Below, in pieces: positions 53,389-63,840 of a stretch of 64,000 nucleotides of DNA. The notes below the pieces were generated by a model. It searched no databases and was not told the origin of the DNA. It saw only the letters and a list, made by a program, of their open reading frames with translations. Position 1 is the stretch's first letter; the number at the start of each line of letters is the position of its first letter. The DNA comes from Hermatobates lingyangjiaoensis. Lineage: Eukaryota > Arthropoda > Insecta > Hemiptera > Hermatobatidae. The stretch spans positions 1 through 64,000 of the forward strand of contig JAPFBL010001012.1 of the NCBI GenBank assembly GCA_026182355.1. Reading direction: 5' to 3'. The position numbers and the translations under genes are program-made.

Positions 53389-54727
53389 ATTTTCATGAAA
53401 TTACACGGATATTCTAACGCCATGTCTTGGTGTTTTCATGAAATTACACGGCGATTCTATCGCCATCTCTTGTTGTTTTCATGAATTTACACGGATATTC
53501 TAACGCCATCTCTTCATCTTTTCATGAACTTACACGGCGAATCTAACGCCATCTCTTGATCTTTTCATGAACTTACACGGCGATTCTAACGCCATCTCTT
53601 GGTGTTTTCATGAAATTACACGGTAATTCTAACGCCATCTCTTGGTGTTTTCATGAAATTACACATCGATTCTAACGCCATCTCTTGGTGTTTTCATGAA
53701 CTTACACGGCGATTCTAACGCCATCTCTTGGTCTTTTCATGAAATTACACGGCAATTCTAACGCCATCTCTTGGTGTTTTCATGAAATTACACGGCGATT
53801 CTATCGCCATCTCTTGTTGTTTTCATGAAATTACACGGCGATTCTAACGCCATCTCTTCATCTTTTCATGAACTTACACGGCGATTCTAATGCCATCTCT
53901 TGGTGTTTTACTGAAATTACACGGCGATTCTAACGCCATCTCTTGATCTTTTCATGAACTTACACGGCGATTCTAACGCCATCTCTTCATCTTTTCATGA
54001 AATTACACGGCAATTCTAACGCCATCTCTTGGTCTTTTCATGAAATTACACGCCGATTCTAACGCCATCTCTTGATCTTTTCATGAACTTACACGGCGAT
54101 TCTAACGCCATCTCTTGGTGTTTTCATGAAATTACACGTCGAATATAACGCCATCTCTTGGTGTTTTCATGAAATTACACGGATATTCTATCGCCATCTC
54201 TTGGTGTTTTCATGAAATTACACGGCGATTCTAACGCCATCTCTTGGTCTTTTCATGAAATTACACTGCGATTCTAACGGCATCTCTTGGTCTTTTCATG
54301 AAATTACACGGCGATTCTATCGCCATCTCTTGGTCTTTTCATGAACTTACACGGCGATTCTAACGCCATCTCTTGGTGTTTTCATGAAATTACACGGCGA
54401 TTCTTACGCCATCTCTTGATGTTTTTATAAATTACACGGCGATTCTAACGCCATCTCTTCATCTTTTCATGAACTTAGACTGCGTTTCTAACACCATCTC
54501 TTGGTCTTTTCATGAAACTACACGGCGATTCTAACGCTATCTCTTGGTCTTTTCATGAACTTACACGGCGATTCTAACGCCATTTCTTGGTGTTTTATTG
54601 AAATTACATGGCGATTCTAACGCCATCTCTTGGTCTTTTCATGAAATTACACGGCGATACTAACGCCATCTCTTGGTGTTTTCATGAAATTACATAGCGA
54701 TTCCTACGCCATCTCTTGGTCTTTTCA
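53389..54727 (+). repeat. 43-bp minisatellite, about 31 copies
   Basis: The unit contains TTTTCATGAAATTACACGGC, then GATTCTAACGCCATCTCTTG. Spacing is 43 bp throughout with few length changes. Each unit has GGCG and CGCC around a 7-base loop and the palindrome TTTCATGAAA. Variants differ at a few fixed places: gtgt, gtct, gatct or catct before the ttttcatg word; gaaatt or gaactt; and taac or tatc. Confidence 0.95.
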
Positions 54728-54749
54728 ATATCTTTTCATTTGAGTATCG

Positions 54750-55517
54750 TGCCGTCAGTCGTCGCGCGTGAGACTTGTCCTGGTACGGTGATATCCTGGA
54801 CCTTCGGTGATACTGAGAGCATCCCCTGCGGGAAATTTTTTCTCAATTTAGTCGAGAGAGAGCGCAATAGAGCATTGAGCACTTTTTAGTGAGTTGTCAT
54901 CTGGAGCTTTTTACTTTTGGAGCATTGTGAGAAGTTTTTAACCCTCACTTTCTGGGTCTTCAGCGGTTTTTTGCGTTTCTCCAATTTTCTTTCCCCCCCC
55001 CCCCTTATTTTTCATACCTGGCCCATATCCAAGTTTATTTTATTATCCCCTCTGATAGTTTCCCATCATCTCCGGCCCTCTGGGCCATTCCCCTAACCCA
55101 GAAAATTTCTGGATTGAACTTTGACCCTACCTTTGAACGCGTTTATCTCGGCTCCAGGTGGAGCTATAGGCACGGGGAAAACGCCATTTTAATCAGGAGT
55201 GCAAGGAGTATCCGATGGGAAGTCATCAAAAGAACAGAAATCGACCTCCTCCAGGAGCGAGGACCAGATGAGAAAATCTCCTAGGGCAAGTTTAGCGGAG
55301 GATAAGATGCGAAGCCCTACTAAGGTTGCCAACCCCCGGCTGAGGGGTGCAGATGGGAAGTATGTGAGGACGTCAATGGGCAAGCCCTCGTCCGCTCCCA
55401 CGGATGTGTTGAGGAGACAATCCGCCGACAAGAAGGTAGCAAGTGAGTTAGGGAAGCTATATGTAGCGCCAAGAAGGAATAGCGAGGTCGCTATGAGTGG
55501 CCAGCAGAAAAACCTTT
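54750..55517 (+). other. unidentified GC-richer segment with a Lys/Ser/Arg-rich ORF
   Basis: After the minisatellite the composition changes. A leader of about 440 bp precedes an open frame (about 55199-55517) with GKSSKEQKSTSSRSEDQMRK and VASELGKLYVAPRRNSEVAM. It has no ATG at its start, is basic and low-complexity, and is cut at 55518 by a family M PLE terminus. It could be the 5' region of a retroelement (ORF1-like) or a host exon. I do not recognise it. Confidence 0.4.
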
Positions 55518-55835
55518 TTCTTACTTCTGCCTATGAAAAAGGTTTTAAATAAAACCGAAACGTTGGCAACGAGAGTTTGATTTTTTATCCTGAAAAATTG
55601 AACGAACTCCAATTAGAGAACACACCTATTCTATCAAACGGTCGATATATTATTTAATCTGTTATTTATATATATATATATATACAACTTTAAATTACAC
55701 AAAACACGACACAGAAAAAAATGCACAGTTACTAAATTCAATATTTTGAACTGTTGTTCATCATCAAGAGAAGACTAGAAGAGAGGAAGAAGTGAGAGAG
55801 ATCTCCCCACGTCGAAGGGCGGAGCGAGAGTCTGT
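55518..55835. mobile_element. PLE termini, families M and G
   Basis: 55518-55670 (plus) is family M with UAUGAAAAA core, GGUUU/AAACC, GAA, ACGU and U. 55690-55835 (minus) is family G, a relative of 38650-38830, with a mutated core. (TA)n lies between. Confidence 0.65.
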
Positions 55836-55839
55836 TATA

Positions 55840-57065
55840 TTAGATATATATATATTAAATCGGTGCCTTATGTTCGTGTAACAGACAGTATTTAATAAGC
55901 ATTTAGAATCTCAGTAAAGGGAAGCGAGGGAGGTGGGTGCTCTGAACCATTACGAATCATAAAAAAAAAAGCTATTTATAAAGCTATGCTGTTTTACACG
56001 AGAAGTAATTCTTTGCAAACTGTTATTGGTGTATACGCAAAAACAAGTACTGCCTTTAATGATTACTACTTCGATTTGAACATTTTAGTTTTAGCTTGGA
56101 ACATTAAAAAAAAAAAAACCATTACAGCTGCTTAAAGAGTATTATTAAGGAAAACTTTATTGAGCAGTTAATGTAGTAACTTTGATACTTAGGCAAGTAA
56201 AATATAATGTATGAATTGATAGCATGAAAAACTATTTAATGCTTTTTTATCGATTCATGTAACTCAGTGAGTTAAAGGCTGGTAAATGCCTCTAATCATT
56301 ATATAAAGTAACTAATGTTTATTCTTTTACAATATACTTTAAATACATAAATATATGTTACAATACAATAGCCTTGGTTATGATTATAAATCTATGTAAA
56401 TAAAAGAAAGGTTTTGTCTGTCGATTGCTTAGAACTGACTTATTTCAAGTTTTCTTTACGTTTCATACATAAGAGAAACCGAAGCCAATTTTAAACAAAT
56501 TTCTGTTTGTTGGTTTGTCCACAAAAAGTTGTCACAAGTAAACTCAGCCACCATAAGATATAGGAAGCTGAAACTTAGATTGTAGATTTGTGTATGTCTT
56601 AATTAAAAGCTAAGATTTCAAAGGATTAGCGATTGAATGCAGAAGCCATGTCATGGACTTTTAAGCCGTGTTTGGCTAACTACACAGACATGCCTATTTT
56701 GAAAATGTACCAAGTATAGTAAGTAGGTATTGTTAGTTAGTGTTAATTTCATTTGAGTTTAAGCTACGAACAAGAGTTTATTGACAAGGTGTTTCCCAGA
56801 ATTCAAGATCTACTACCTATTCAGAATAAATAGGTTTGTGTAATGAGTAATTTTTAGCCCCTACTAACGAAAAGGCAGGAAAAATCAATGCTTAGGAAAG
56901 AACTTGCTAGTCTTTAAACAGAGGGATCAGTGATGAAGAAGCAGTTTATTATCCAATTGAATTTCTTGACTCCCTGACTGCTCCTGCTTTCTCTCTGTGT
57001 TAATCTTCTTTGATTTTGAACTCGTGTTGTGTCCAGTTTTGATCGTCTTTCGAATTATTAAGTGA

Positions 57066-57075
<10 letters not shown>
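55840..57075. other. AT-rich sequence, nothing recognised
   Basis: Single-copy-looking DNA without clear exons or element ends. Ends in (TA)n. Confidence 0.35.
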
Positions 57076-57084
<9 letters not shown>

Positions 57085-57098
<14 letters not shown>

Positions 57099-57345
57099 GT
57101 ATACTTTGGGAGCAGACCTTCTTTTAAACATACCTCATTAAATATCTTGCCAACATTAAGTTTAGTATGTTTCCTACATACCTTTTCAAGGTTTCGGATG
57201 CTACTTTTCCAAATCGGTGAGTTAATTTATATGATACCACAAAGATGGAAAAGTAGCATCCGAAACCTTGAAAAGGTATGTAGGAAACATACTAAACTTA
57301 ATGTTGGCAAGGTATTTAATGAGGTATATATATATATATATATAT
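57085..57345. mobile_element. PLE N-terminal palindrome flanked by (TA)n
   Basis: The minus strand encodes KSSIRNLEKVCRKHTKLNVG, then KIFNEVCLKEGLLPKYTN, and enters (TA)n. The plus strand encodes the same peptide up to KVFNEV and then enters (TA)n eight codons after the shared FNE. The centre is the stretch before WKSSIRNLEK. Confidence 0.8.
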
Positions 57346-57369
57346 AAAGTTTTAAAATAAACGATACCT

Positions 57370-58010
57370 TTTGACAAAGTTCGCTTGTTTTAGTTGAAAG
57401 ATCTTAGTCTCTTTTCTCATTTCTTATTGTGGTTTGATCATTGATTGATATTTCACGTGTTTATAGTGAAATCTTGTTTATATATATGTATAAACTTTTT
57501 CGTTGGAAATAGATTCAAAACGGACAAATATAGTTCAATGTACAAAAAGAATCATAGAGAAATTAAAAGCACACATTTATACAGTCTCTAATTTTCGGTT
57601 CATCCCTCAATTGTTTCTTTTATTTATTAATTATTTTTTCATATTTCCTAATTTAATTATAAATTCATTCCTCTCTACCTTATTCTCTCCAGTCGTCTCT
57701 GAACCAGTGCGCTTGATTTCCCTCTCTTATCTCTCCTGAAGAAGGTTCAAACCGAAAATTATAGACTGTAAGTGTAAGTGTATTTTTAATTTTTCTGCCT
57801 TTTTGTACATTGAACTAACTATATATATAAATATATAAAAAGATTTCACATAAACACGTGAAATAACAATCAATGATCAAACCACAATAAGAAAATAGGA
57901 AAACAAGACTAAGAAGATTTTTCAACCGTAACAAGCGGTCTTCGTCAGAGTTAAATACCCAACTGGACAATCTTATTGTGGTTTGATCATTGATATATAT
58001 ATATATATAT
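57370..58010. mobile_element. PLE fragments, families A and B
   Basis: 57370-57475 is a family A right arm. 57490-57815 is a family B foldback with diverged arms and an HHR near 57733-57770 (CUGAAGA, spacer A, GGUU/AACC, GAA, AAUU, A). 57835-58005 is a family A unit with a minus-strand HHR (about 57915-57950). Confidence 0.65.
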
Positions 58011-58014
58011 ATAT

Positions 58015-58195
58015 AGTTTGAGAGCAGAACATCATTCAAAAATGTTTTATTAATTAGTATGACAATTTTCATTTTTGTTATTTTTCTAGTTAATTTTTCA
58101 AGTTTTCAAAAACTGGTTTTCACACCTTTTAGGTAATATATACAACCAGTTGCCAAAATATTTATTGCTGAAGTCCATTTTACCAACACAGGTTA
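58015..58195 (-). pseudogene. PLE ORF N-terminus, ends in (TA)n
   Basis: The minus frame reads MDFSNKYFGNWLYILPKRCE then NQFLKT, and continues in broken frames to the element's (TA)n junction near 58015. It resembles the SFGxLxxxLP start seen at 6.9 kb. Confidence 0.6.
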
Positions 58196-58199
58196 CCAA

Positions 58200-58653
58200 A
58201 AAAAAAAAAAAAAAATTAATACTAACATATCGTATAACATAATTTATTGCAAATATGCAAAATACGACGAATTTTAAGGGAGGGAGACCTGGGGGGATGG
58301 ATATCTTTTTATAGAGGTGAGTGGCAAGTATTAAATATAGGATTAAATGTGCGTCAGTGTTTGATAAGGAGGGATACAATAAGTGTGTTATTAGATTGGG
58401 ACGTTTACATCAAGCAACGTGACAAGTTTCACTAAAGAATATTATAAGTGAAGGAAATTAAAGAGCCTTTAATAAAGACTTTGAAAAGTTCAAAAAAGAC
58501 CGACTTTATTTTAATAAAAAAAAAAAAAAAAAAATTTAGAAAATATAATAATATTTTTAATTAATCGATTGATAAATTATAAAAGACGTCTGACATCTAA
58601 AGATGATAAATTAAAATCGATTAATTGTCAATTACTCCAAGTTAAGTGAAGCT

Positions 58654-58692
<39 letters not shown>

Positions 58693-59135
58693 AATTAGAC
58701 TTTTAGGGAAGGAGCAACAGGTGGCTGTAGAAGTAATTACAATAAGACCCTCTTGAATATTCCATCAACCTTTATCTTCTTACACACTTTACTTATCTTC
58801 TTTAATAATCGAAATATTCCTTTTTTTTTTAGAAAAGAAAGAGGAAATTTTTTTCTTTATAGAATTTTAAGTTGAATAATTGATTAGATAATTTAGATTA
58901 GGCCGGAAGTTTGAACTATTGTTAAAGAGTCATCACTCTTTTAATTTTATCTTTGTTGGGAAACAAAAAAAAACTCAATAAGGCTTATTTATATTAATTT
59001 ATAGCTTTTCTATGCCTGATTCTATCGTAAGAAAAATCACTAGTCATGAAAAGTTGGGATACTTCAATGTTTTACCCCGTTTCGATCATCCTTGGACTAC
59101 AGTAAGATTGTATTCATACTCATTAATACAATATA
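58200..59135. other. AT-rich region with poly-A runs
   Basis: Contains A-runs near 58200 and 58518, a (TA)n near 58655 and no recognised gene. Confidence 0.35.
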
Positions 59136-59139
59136 ATAT

Positions 59140-59325
59140 ATATATATGATCAAACCACAATATTAAATGGGAAAACAAGACTAAGGTCTTTCAACCGTAA
59201 CAAGCGGTCTTCGTCAGAGTCAAAAACCCAAGTCACTCAGTTGGGTTTTTACAATATTACTGTAACAATTCGCTGGATTGTAAGTTAACTTAACTTATAA
59301 TCCAGCGAAATATTTGTTATACCCA
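59140..59325. mobile_element. PLE family A fragment and a small inverted repeat
   Basis: 59140-59260 is a family A left arm with a minus-strand HHR (about 59180-59221, intact layout). 59265-59310 has 'cgctggattgtaagttaa' and its near reverse complement. Confidence 0.6.
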
Positions 59326-59501
59326 CTTTCAGAAACAATAAAGTTAAATTAACAAGGACGGAGTGACGGCTGGTTAACCTCCCGGATGCTAGGAGCGCCA
59401 CCTTAACATATTAGCTCTTTCTATTGTTATCCCTTATGTATGTATTTCTAGTCGTATTCTGTTACTTTGAGTTGTTATTTATCTATTTTATTATTTTCTT
59501 C

Positions 59502-59950
59502 TGCCTGAGGATGACTTACGAGGTCGAAAGCTTGTGTTTTCTCCTATAAACTTAAGTTAGTAGTGAATATATTTTAGTAGTTATTGGACTATGTTTTTTG
59601 CCTGAATATGTCTCTGGAAAATTTGCTATTTGCATTGCCTCTGCAACATAGAAGTGTAATTAGGAAAAAAGAACAGCTACTTAAAAAAGTCGTGATTTCA
59701 GACTCTGCACTGCTCTTCAACAATATATATTTATATATATATTTAAGATTACATTTTCTATCGCCTTTTTTTCTGATTAATTTGTTAGGTATATTCTCCA
59801 GTTCTCTTATTAGTTCTTTCCATTGTCCGGGAATGCGTGCAATAACTTTCCATAAGATTTATTATCCATGTTCATAACATCTTTATAAATGCCAACCTTT
59901 CGGTCTTCCTCGACCATCTTTAGGGTAATTTTCCTACACTAATAGTCATA
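59502..59950. mobile_element. two different PLE 5' ends converging
   Basis: A plus-strand unit starts with an HHR (59502-59538: CUGAGGA, spacer U, GAC/GUC, GAA, AGCU, U) and an ORF N-terminus (MSLENLLFALPLQHRSVIRK, then SALLFNNIYLYIY). From about 59740 a minus-strand unit of another family runs back: IPGQWKELIRELENIPNKLI, with an HHR-like motif near 59895-59935 (CUAAAGA, GGUC/GACC, GAA, AGGU). They meet in a short TA-rich stretch. Confidence 0.7.
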
Positions 59951-60654
59951 ATATCTTAAAAAAACTACTTAATAAATGGATCCAATACTTAAATGTAACA
60001 CTATAATAATAACGACATGGTAATAACACAATATACAAATTAAAATCTAAACAGAGAGGTTACAATTCATGTTTCATATCTCTACGTGGGTAAGTTTTTT
60101 CCTATTCCGTTTAAAGTCCCTTAGTTGTTATGATACAACTCAAACGACAAAACTTTTTCAAAAGTTCTAGAATACAAAAAAATTATTTGTTTTATCACAA
60201 AACAAAAATCAACTAAAAGTGAATTTAAAAAGATTCTAATAAAAAAAAAAACGAAAATCTGCTGAAGAAGAATGTGTCGTTCTAAAATTAGAATTTAGAA
60301 AAATTCTAGAAAATATTGTAGAGAGATAGAATAAAGCCGCCTGAAAAGAATTGATTACATCTTTAAAACAAATATCGTAGAATATATATCGCGTAAAAAC
60401 GAATTTAGAAAAATGTTTAGAAAAAAAAATTACTAAAAAGTGAATTATGATTCTTTTTTTTTATCGTAGAAGTGTAGACCACTTGTTGATATTTAGACAG
60501 TGAATCGAAAATGGAAATCGACTAGTGGATTTGTATTTCTTGGCTATGGACGGAGAGGCTAGTGTTCAGGAAGGTAGGAAGACGGAAGAGGTGTCAAATG
60601 AAGGGGTTTTCTCCTTGGGAGACATCAGTGGTAACACACCTGGTCATGTTCTTA
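59951..60654. other. AT-rich sequence, nothing recognised
   Basis: No gene or repeat boundary. GC content rises near 60540-60640 without an open frame of note. Confidence 0.35.
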
Positions 60655-61155
60655 TTCATTTAAACGGCTGAGTTAACGTTTAGAAGTCTTACAGTAGTTT
60701 GATTCTAAAATTCGTATATCCTCCAATTAAACCCTACTGTAGAATAGAGTTGACATTTAAAAGTTATCGTTAACTGCGACTTAAGTTAACGTTTACTGTG
60801 ACTAAGTTAACGTTCAGAAGTCGTTCCTGTAGTTTTGATAACAAAATTTGTGTATCTTCCAATTAAACCCTACTGCAATATAAAGTTGACATTTAAAAGT
60901 TATCGTTAACTGCGACTTAAGTTAACGTTTACTGTGATGACTAAGTTAACGTTCAGAAGTCGTTCCAGTAGTTTTGATAACGAAATTTGTGTATCTTCCA
61001 ATTAAACCCTACTGCAGTATAGTGTTGACGTTTAAAAGTTATCGTTAACTGCGACTTAAGTTAACGTTTACTGTGACTAAGTTAACGTTTAGAAGTCGTT
61101 TTACCAATTTGATTCTAAAAGTCGAGTATCTTCCAATTAAACTCCACTGCCGTAT
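60655..61155 (+). repeat. 136-bp tandem repeat, about 3.5 copies
   Basis: 'ccaattaaac' recurs at 60723, 60859, 60998 and 61133. Each unit includes three or four GTTAAC palindromes in a row ('cgttaactgcgacttaagtt'). Confidence 0.85.
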
Positions 61156-61160
61156 ATAGT

Positions 61161-61461
61161 CAGTGATCGTCAACCTTTTTTACATCGCGACCCATTTTTG
61201 GCGCCAAAATTTATTCGCAACCCTTTAGTGAGAACAAAAAATAAAATTAACAACAAATAAAAAAAGGGAAAATTAAAATAAATTTGATGAATAGTAACTT
61301 TAATGAGATTACTGTGCCGCATTAATAATAAATAAATTATTTATTTAATTTAGTCCTTTATTTTCTATTTAAAAATAAACAATTTCAAACATTTCGCGAC
61401 CCCCGTTTAACCCTTTCGGTTAACCCACGTTTCGTTTGACTCACCGGTTGAAGACTCTTGG
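61161..61461 (+). mobile_element. hAT-like MITE with 8-bp target-site duplication
   Basis: It starts CAGTGATCGTCAACC and ends GGTTGAAGACTCTTGG, imperfect inverted repeats. The duplication 'tatatagt' is at 61153-61160 and 61462-61469. It is 301 bp long and non-coding. Confidence 0.8.
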
Positions 61462-61469
61462 TATATAGT

Positions 61470-62185
61470 ATTTCAGCAAATTTCAAGTTAAATATATACC
61501 CTATTAGTATATTTCGAAAATTAAACTTTTTTTCAATTTTCGATTATCATCATTGTCCCTATTGTTATTGTTATTAAAGGTCGATTGTAACTAATTATCG
61601 ATATATCGTCAATGTCTTATAGTGTTTCATCGGTATTTCAGATGATTTATAGAATGGTCCAGTGGCTTGCATGCTCGTCTCTCGACTGGTAGATCTGGGG
61701 TTCGTAGTCGAGTAGTCGAAGTATCCAAAAATACAAAAAAAAGATTTACTATTCATGATGCATAAAATTATATACAAAACTTACACTTGTTCTTTCTATT
61801 ACATCATCAGCTAAGTAGCTTAAAATTAATAAATTTTAATCAATAAAAAAACAATTACGTAATGAAAAAAATAAATAATTTAGTATTTTTATTTTCTTTT
61901 GTTCAAAATATAGGCTTGAATGTAGTGGAGAAAAGTCAAAATATTTTGAAGAAATTAGAAAAAACTGAAAAAGAAATGGAAGAAATAGAGGGAATCATAC
62001 ATGAACTAAAAACAATTTTCTACACGAAAATGAATAAGAAATAAACAAGTTGTAATGTATTATTTAGTTGAAAAAAATATTTTTTTCCATTTATATCGTT
62101 TCTATTTCAGTTATATGAGTGTTTTTTGTTTTATGTTCATTTTGTATATATTATGTAATGGGGAGTTCTAGTAATAATAATAACT
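61470..62185. other. AT-rich region with a SINE head fragment
   Basis: 61655-61705 resembles a SINE head ('cagtggcttgcatgctcgtc', then 'ctggggttcg'). A short Lys/Glu-rich open frame at 61862-62044 (60 codons) has no recognisable family features. Confidence 0.4.
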
Positions 62186-62189
62186 ATCT

Positions 62190-62455
62190 GACGCAGTGAA
62201 CTTCTTGGCAACTGTCAGTGAATGCAGTGTTACCTGTAGCTACGCTAATTTTGTATTTAATTATTAACATAATAGCTAACCTGACAGACGCTGTACTGCC
62301 TTACATATAAATATTCAATTCGAACAAAAATAAAAACTAAAATAAATAAATCTGGAGTGGCTTACATTCAACTTTACTATAAGTAAACATAAATTCGTCA
62401 ACAACCCAACTTATGTTTTGTTTGTGAAACAGTTGTTCGACAACCATCTATCATA
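62190..62455 (-). repeat. dispersed repeat R2 (copy 2)
   Basis: Reverse complement of 24595-24870 with scattered differences. Confidence 0.6.
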
Positions 62456-62684
62456 CCAAGGAATATGAATAATAAGCCAAAATATTTTATGAAATAAAAA
62501 TATTTCCAGTTGATTTAAAAATCTGAGGATTTTTTCAATTATTGCTTTTGTAACCCTAAAATACCAAAATTTTTAGAGTACGGTAGTTTAGGAGGAAAAA
62601 ATGTTCTAAAAGCACATTTCGGCCAGAAAAAGGTGACTTTACCATCATGCATAATTGCTCCCAAACACTAGGGCTGATCTAGAC

Positions 62685-63202
62685 CAATAATGGCAAACTA
62701 TGACACACGTATCAGTCTTGACACACAACCTCATTCATGCTGACTCGGATAATCAAAGGGGCAAACATTTTATAATTTTAATGTTCGTCTCTCATAACAA
62801 CCAACGTTGATTTAATAATAATATTATTAAATCTGTAAATAATAATTAAACTTTTATTTCTGAAACCAAACCTATATGTACAAGTACAATAATATTTCGT
62901 AACAAATATACATATTAAATACATTTAAACATATTGTTTTAATATTTAAATTAATAAAAAAATGCTAAATTCTAAAAATATGTTAAATTTCAAAAAAATA
63001 AAATGTTAAATTTTGGTTTCATAATTTTTTTATATTTTAATTATAGTTAATAAATAATTAACTTACAAAAATTATAAATATTTATATTTTCTTTTCAATC
63101 TTTACTTTGGCGGTTTATGACATGGCACGAAAATTATGTCTCGATTTTTCAAAATTTTGACACACCGAACGATAAGTTAACCATCCATCATCTAAATCGA
63201 TG
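62685..63202 (+). mobile_element. hAT-like MITE, family Y (uninterrupted copy)
   Basis: It starts CAATAATGGCAAACTATGAC, collinear with the split copy at 15604-17772. It is flanked by the 8-mer 'atctagac' at 62677-62684 and 63203-63210. It is non-coding and AT-rich; the right terminus is less well conserved. Confidence 0.7.
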
Positions 63203-63210
63203 ATCTAGAC

Positions 63211-63657
63211 CAGTGTTTCCCAAAGTGGGTGGTACCGTCCCCTTGGGGGCGGTGCTTTGATATCGGGGGGCGCTAATGCAAAAAGGAGTTGGGATTCTAT
63301 TTCCATAAATTGAAAATGTTCATGCAATATAATTTCTAAATTTAAGTGAAAACACAACATGTAAACTTCTTTGAAAAGGTTTCTTAAAATTATTTGTTTT
63401 GATAATTTATTTTTATGTTAAAAGTATATTCTCATCTAAGTTTCTTTTATTGTGTATTAATTCTTTTGCATAAATGTGCTATGAAACAATACATATATTG
63501 GATTATAAATAAATATTCGATTAGTCATTATATTAATTTAATTATTAAAATGTTACTCATTTCGTTATTTAGTCTAAGATTCTGATTATTGAGGAGTGTT
63601 GAGTATATGTTTACGGACCCAAGGAGGCGGTCGCTCGAAAAAGTTTGGGAAACACTG
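63211..63657 (+). mobile_element. hAT-like MITE, family Z
   Basis: It starts CAGTGTTTCCCAAAGTGGG and ends AAGTTTGGGAAACACTG, good terminal inverted repeats with one internal mismatch. Flanking 8-mers are 'atctagac' (63203-63210) and 'ctctagac' (63658-63665). Interior non-coding. Confidence 0.85.
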
Positions 63658-63840
63658 CTCTAGACTATAAGACGCATTTTTGTTTAAAATATGAATTTTA
63701 TACATCAAAGATTGTGGACCGTAGCGTCTACACAAATACAACCCACCTCCCCACACACATAGACAGATATCATCGAAAAAACTTCATAAAACTACTTTGG
63801 TGACCTCAAAACATGTAAATCCGTCCAAATTTCGACAGAT

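Larger units (their letters stand above)
62515..63840 (+). repeat. dispersed repeat R1 (copy 2), split by two hAT-like elements
   Basis: 62515-62684 and 63666-63840 are collinear with 26255-26640. The gap holds two hAT-like elements inserted at the same 8-mer. Confidence 0.65.

Noticed and set aside
53389..54727. CRISPR-like regular array
   Set aside because: Units are contiguous with no unique spacers, and the surrounding genome is eukaryotic.
61862..62044. 60-codon Lys/Glu-rich frame as a gene
   Set aside because: Short, AT-driven composition, no neighbouring splice or promoter signals and no recognisable motif.
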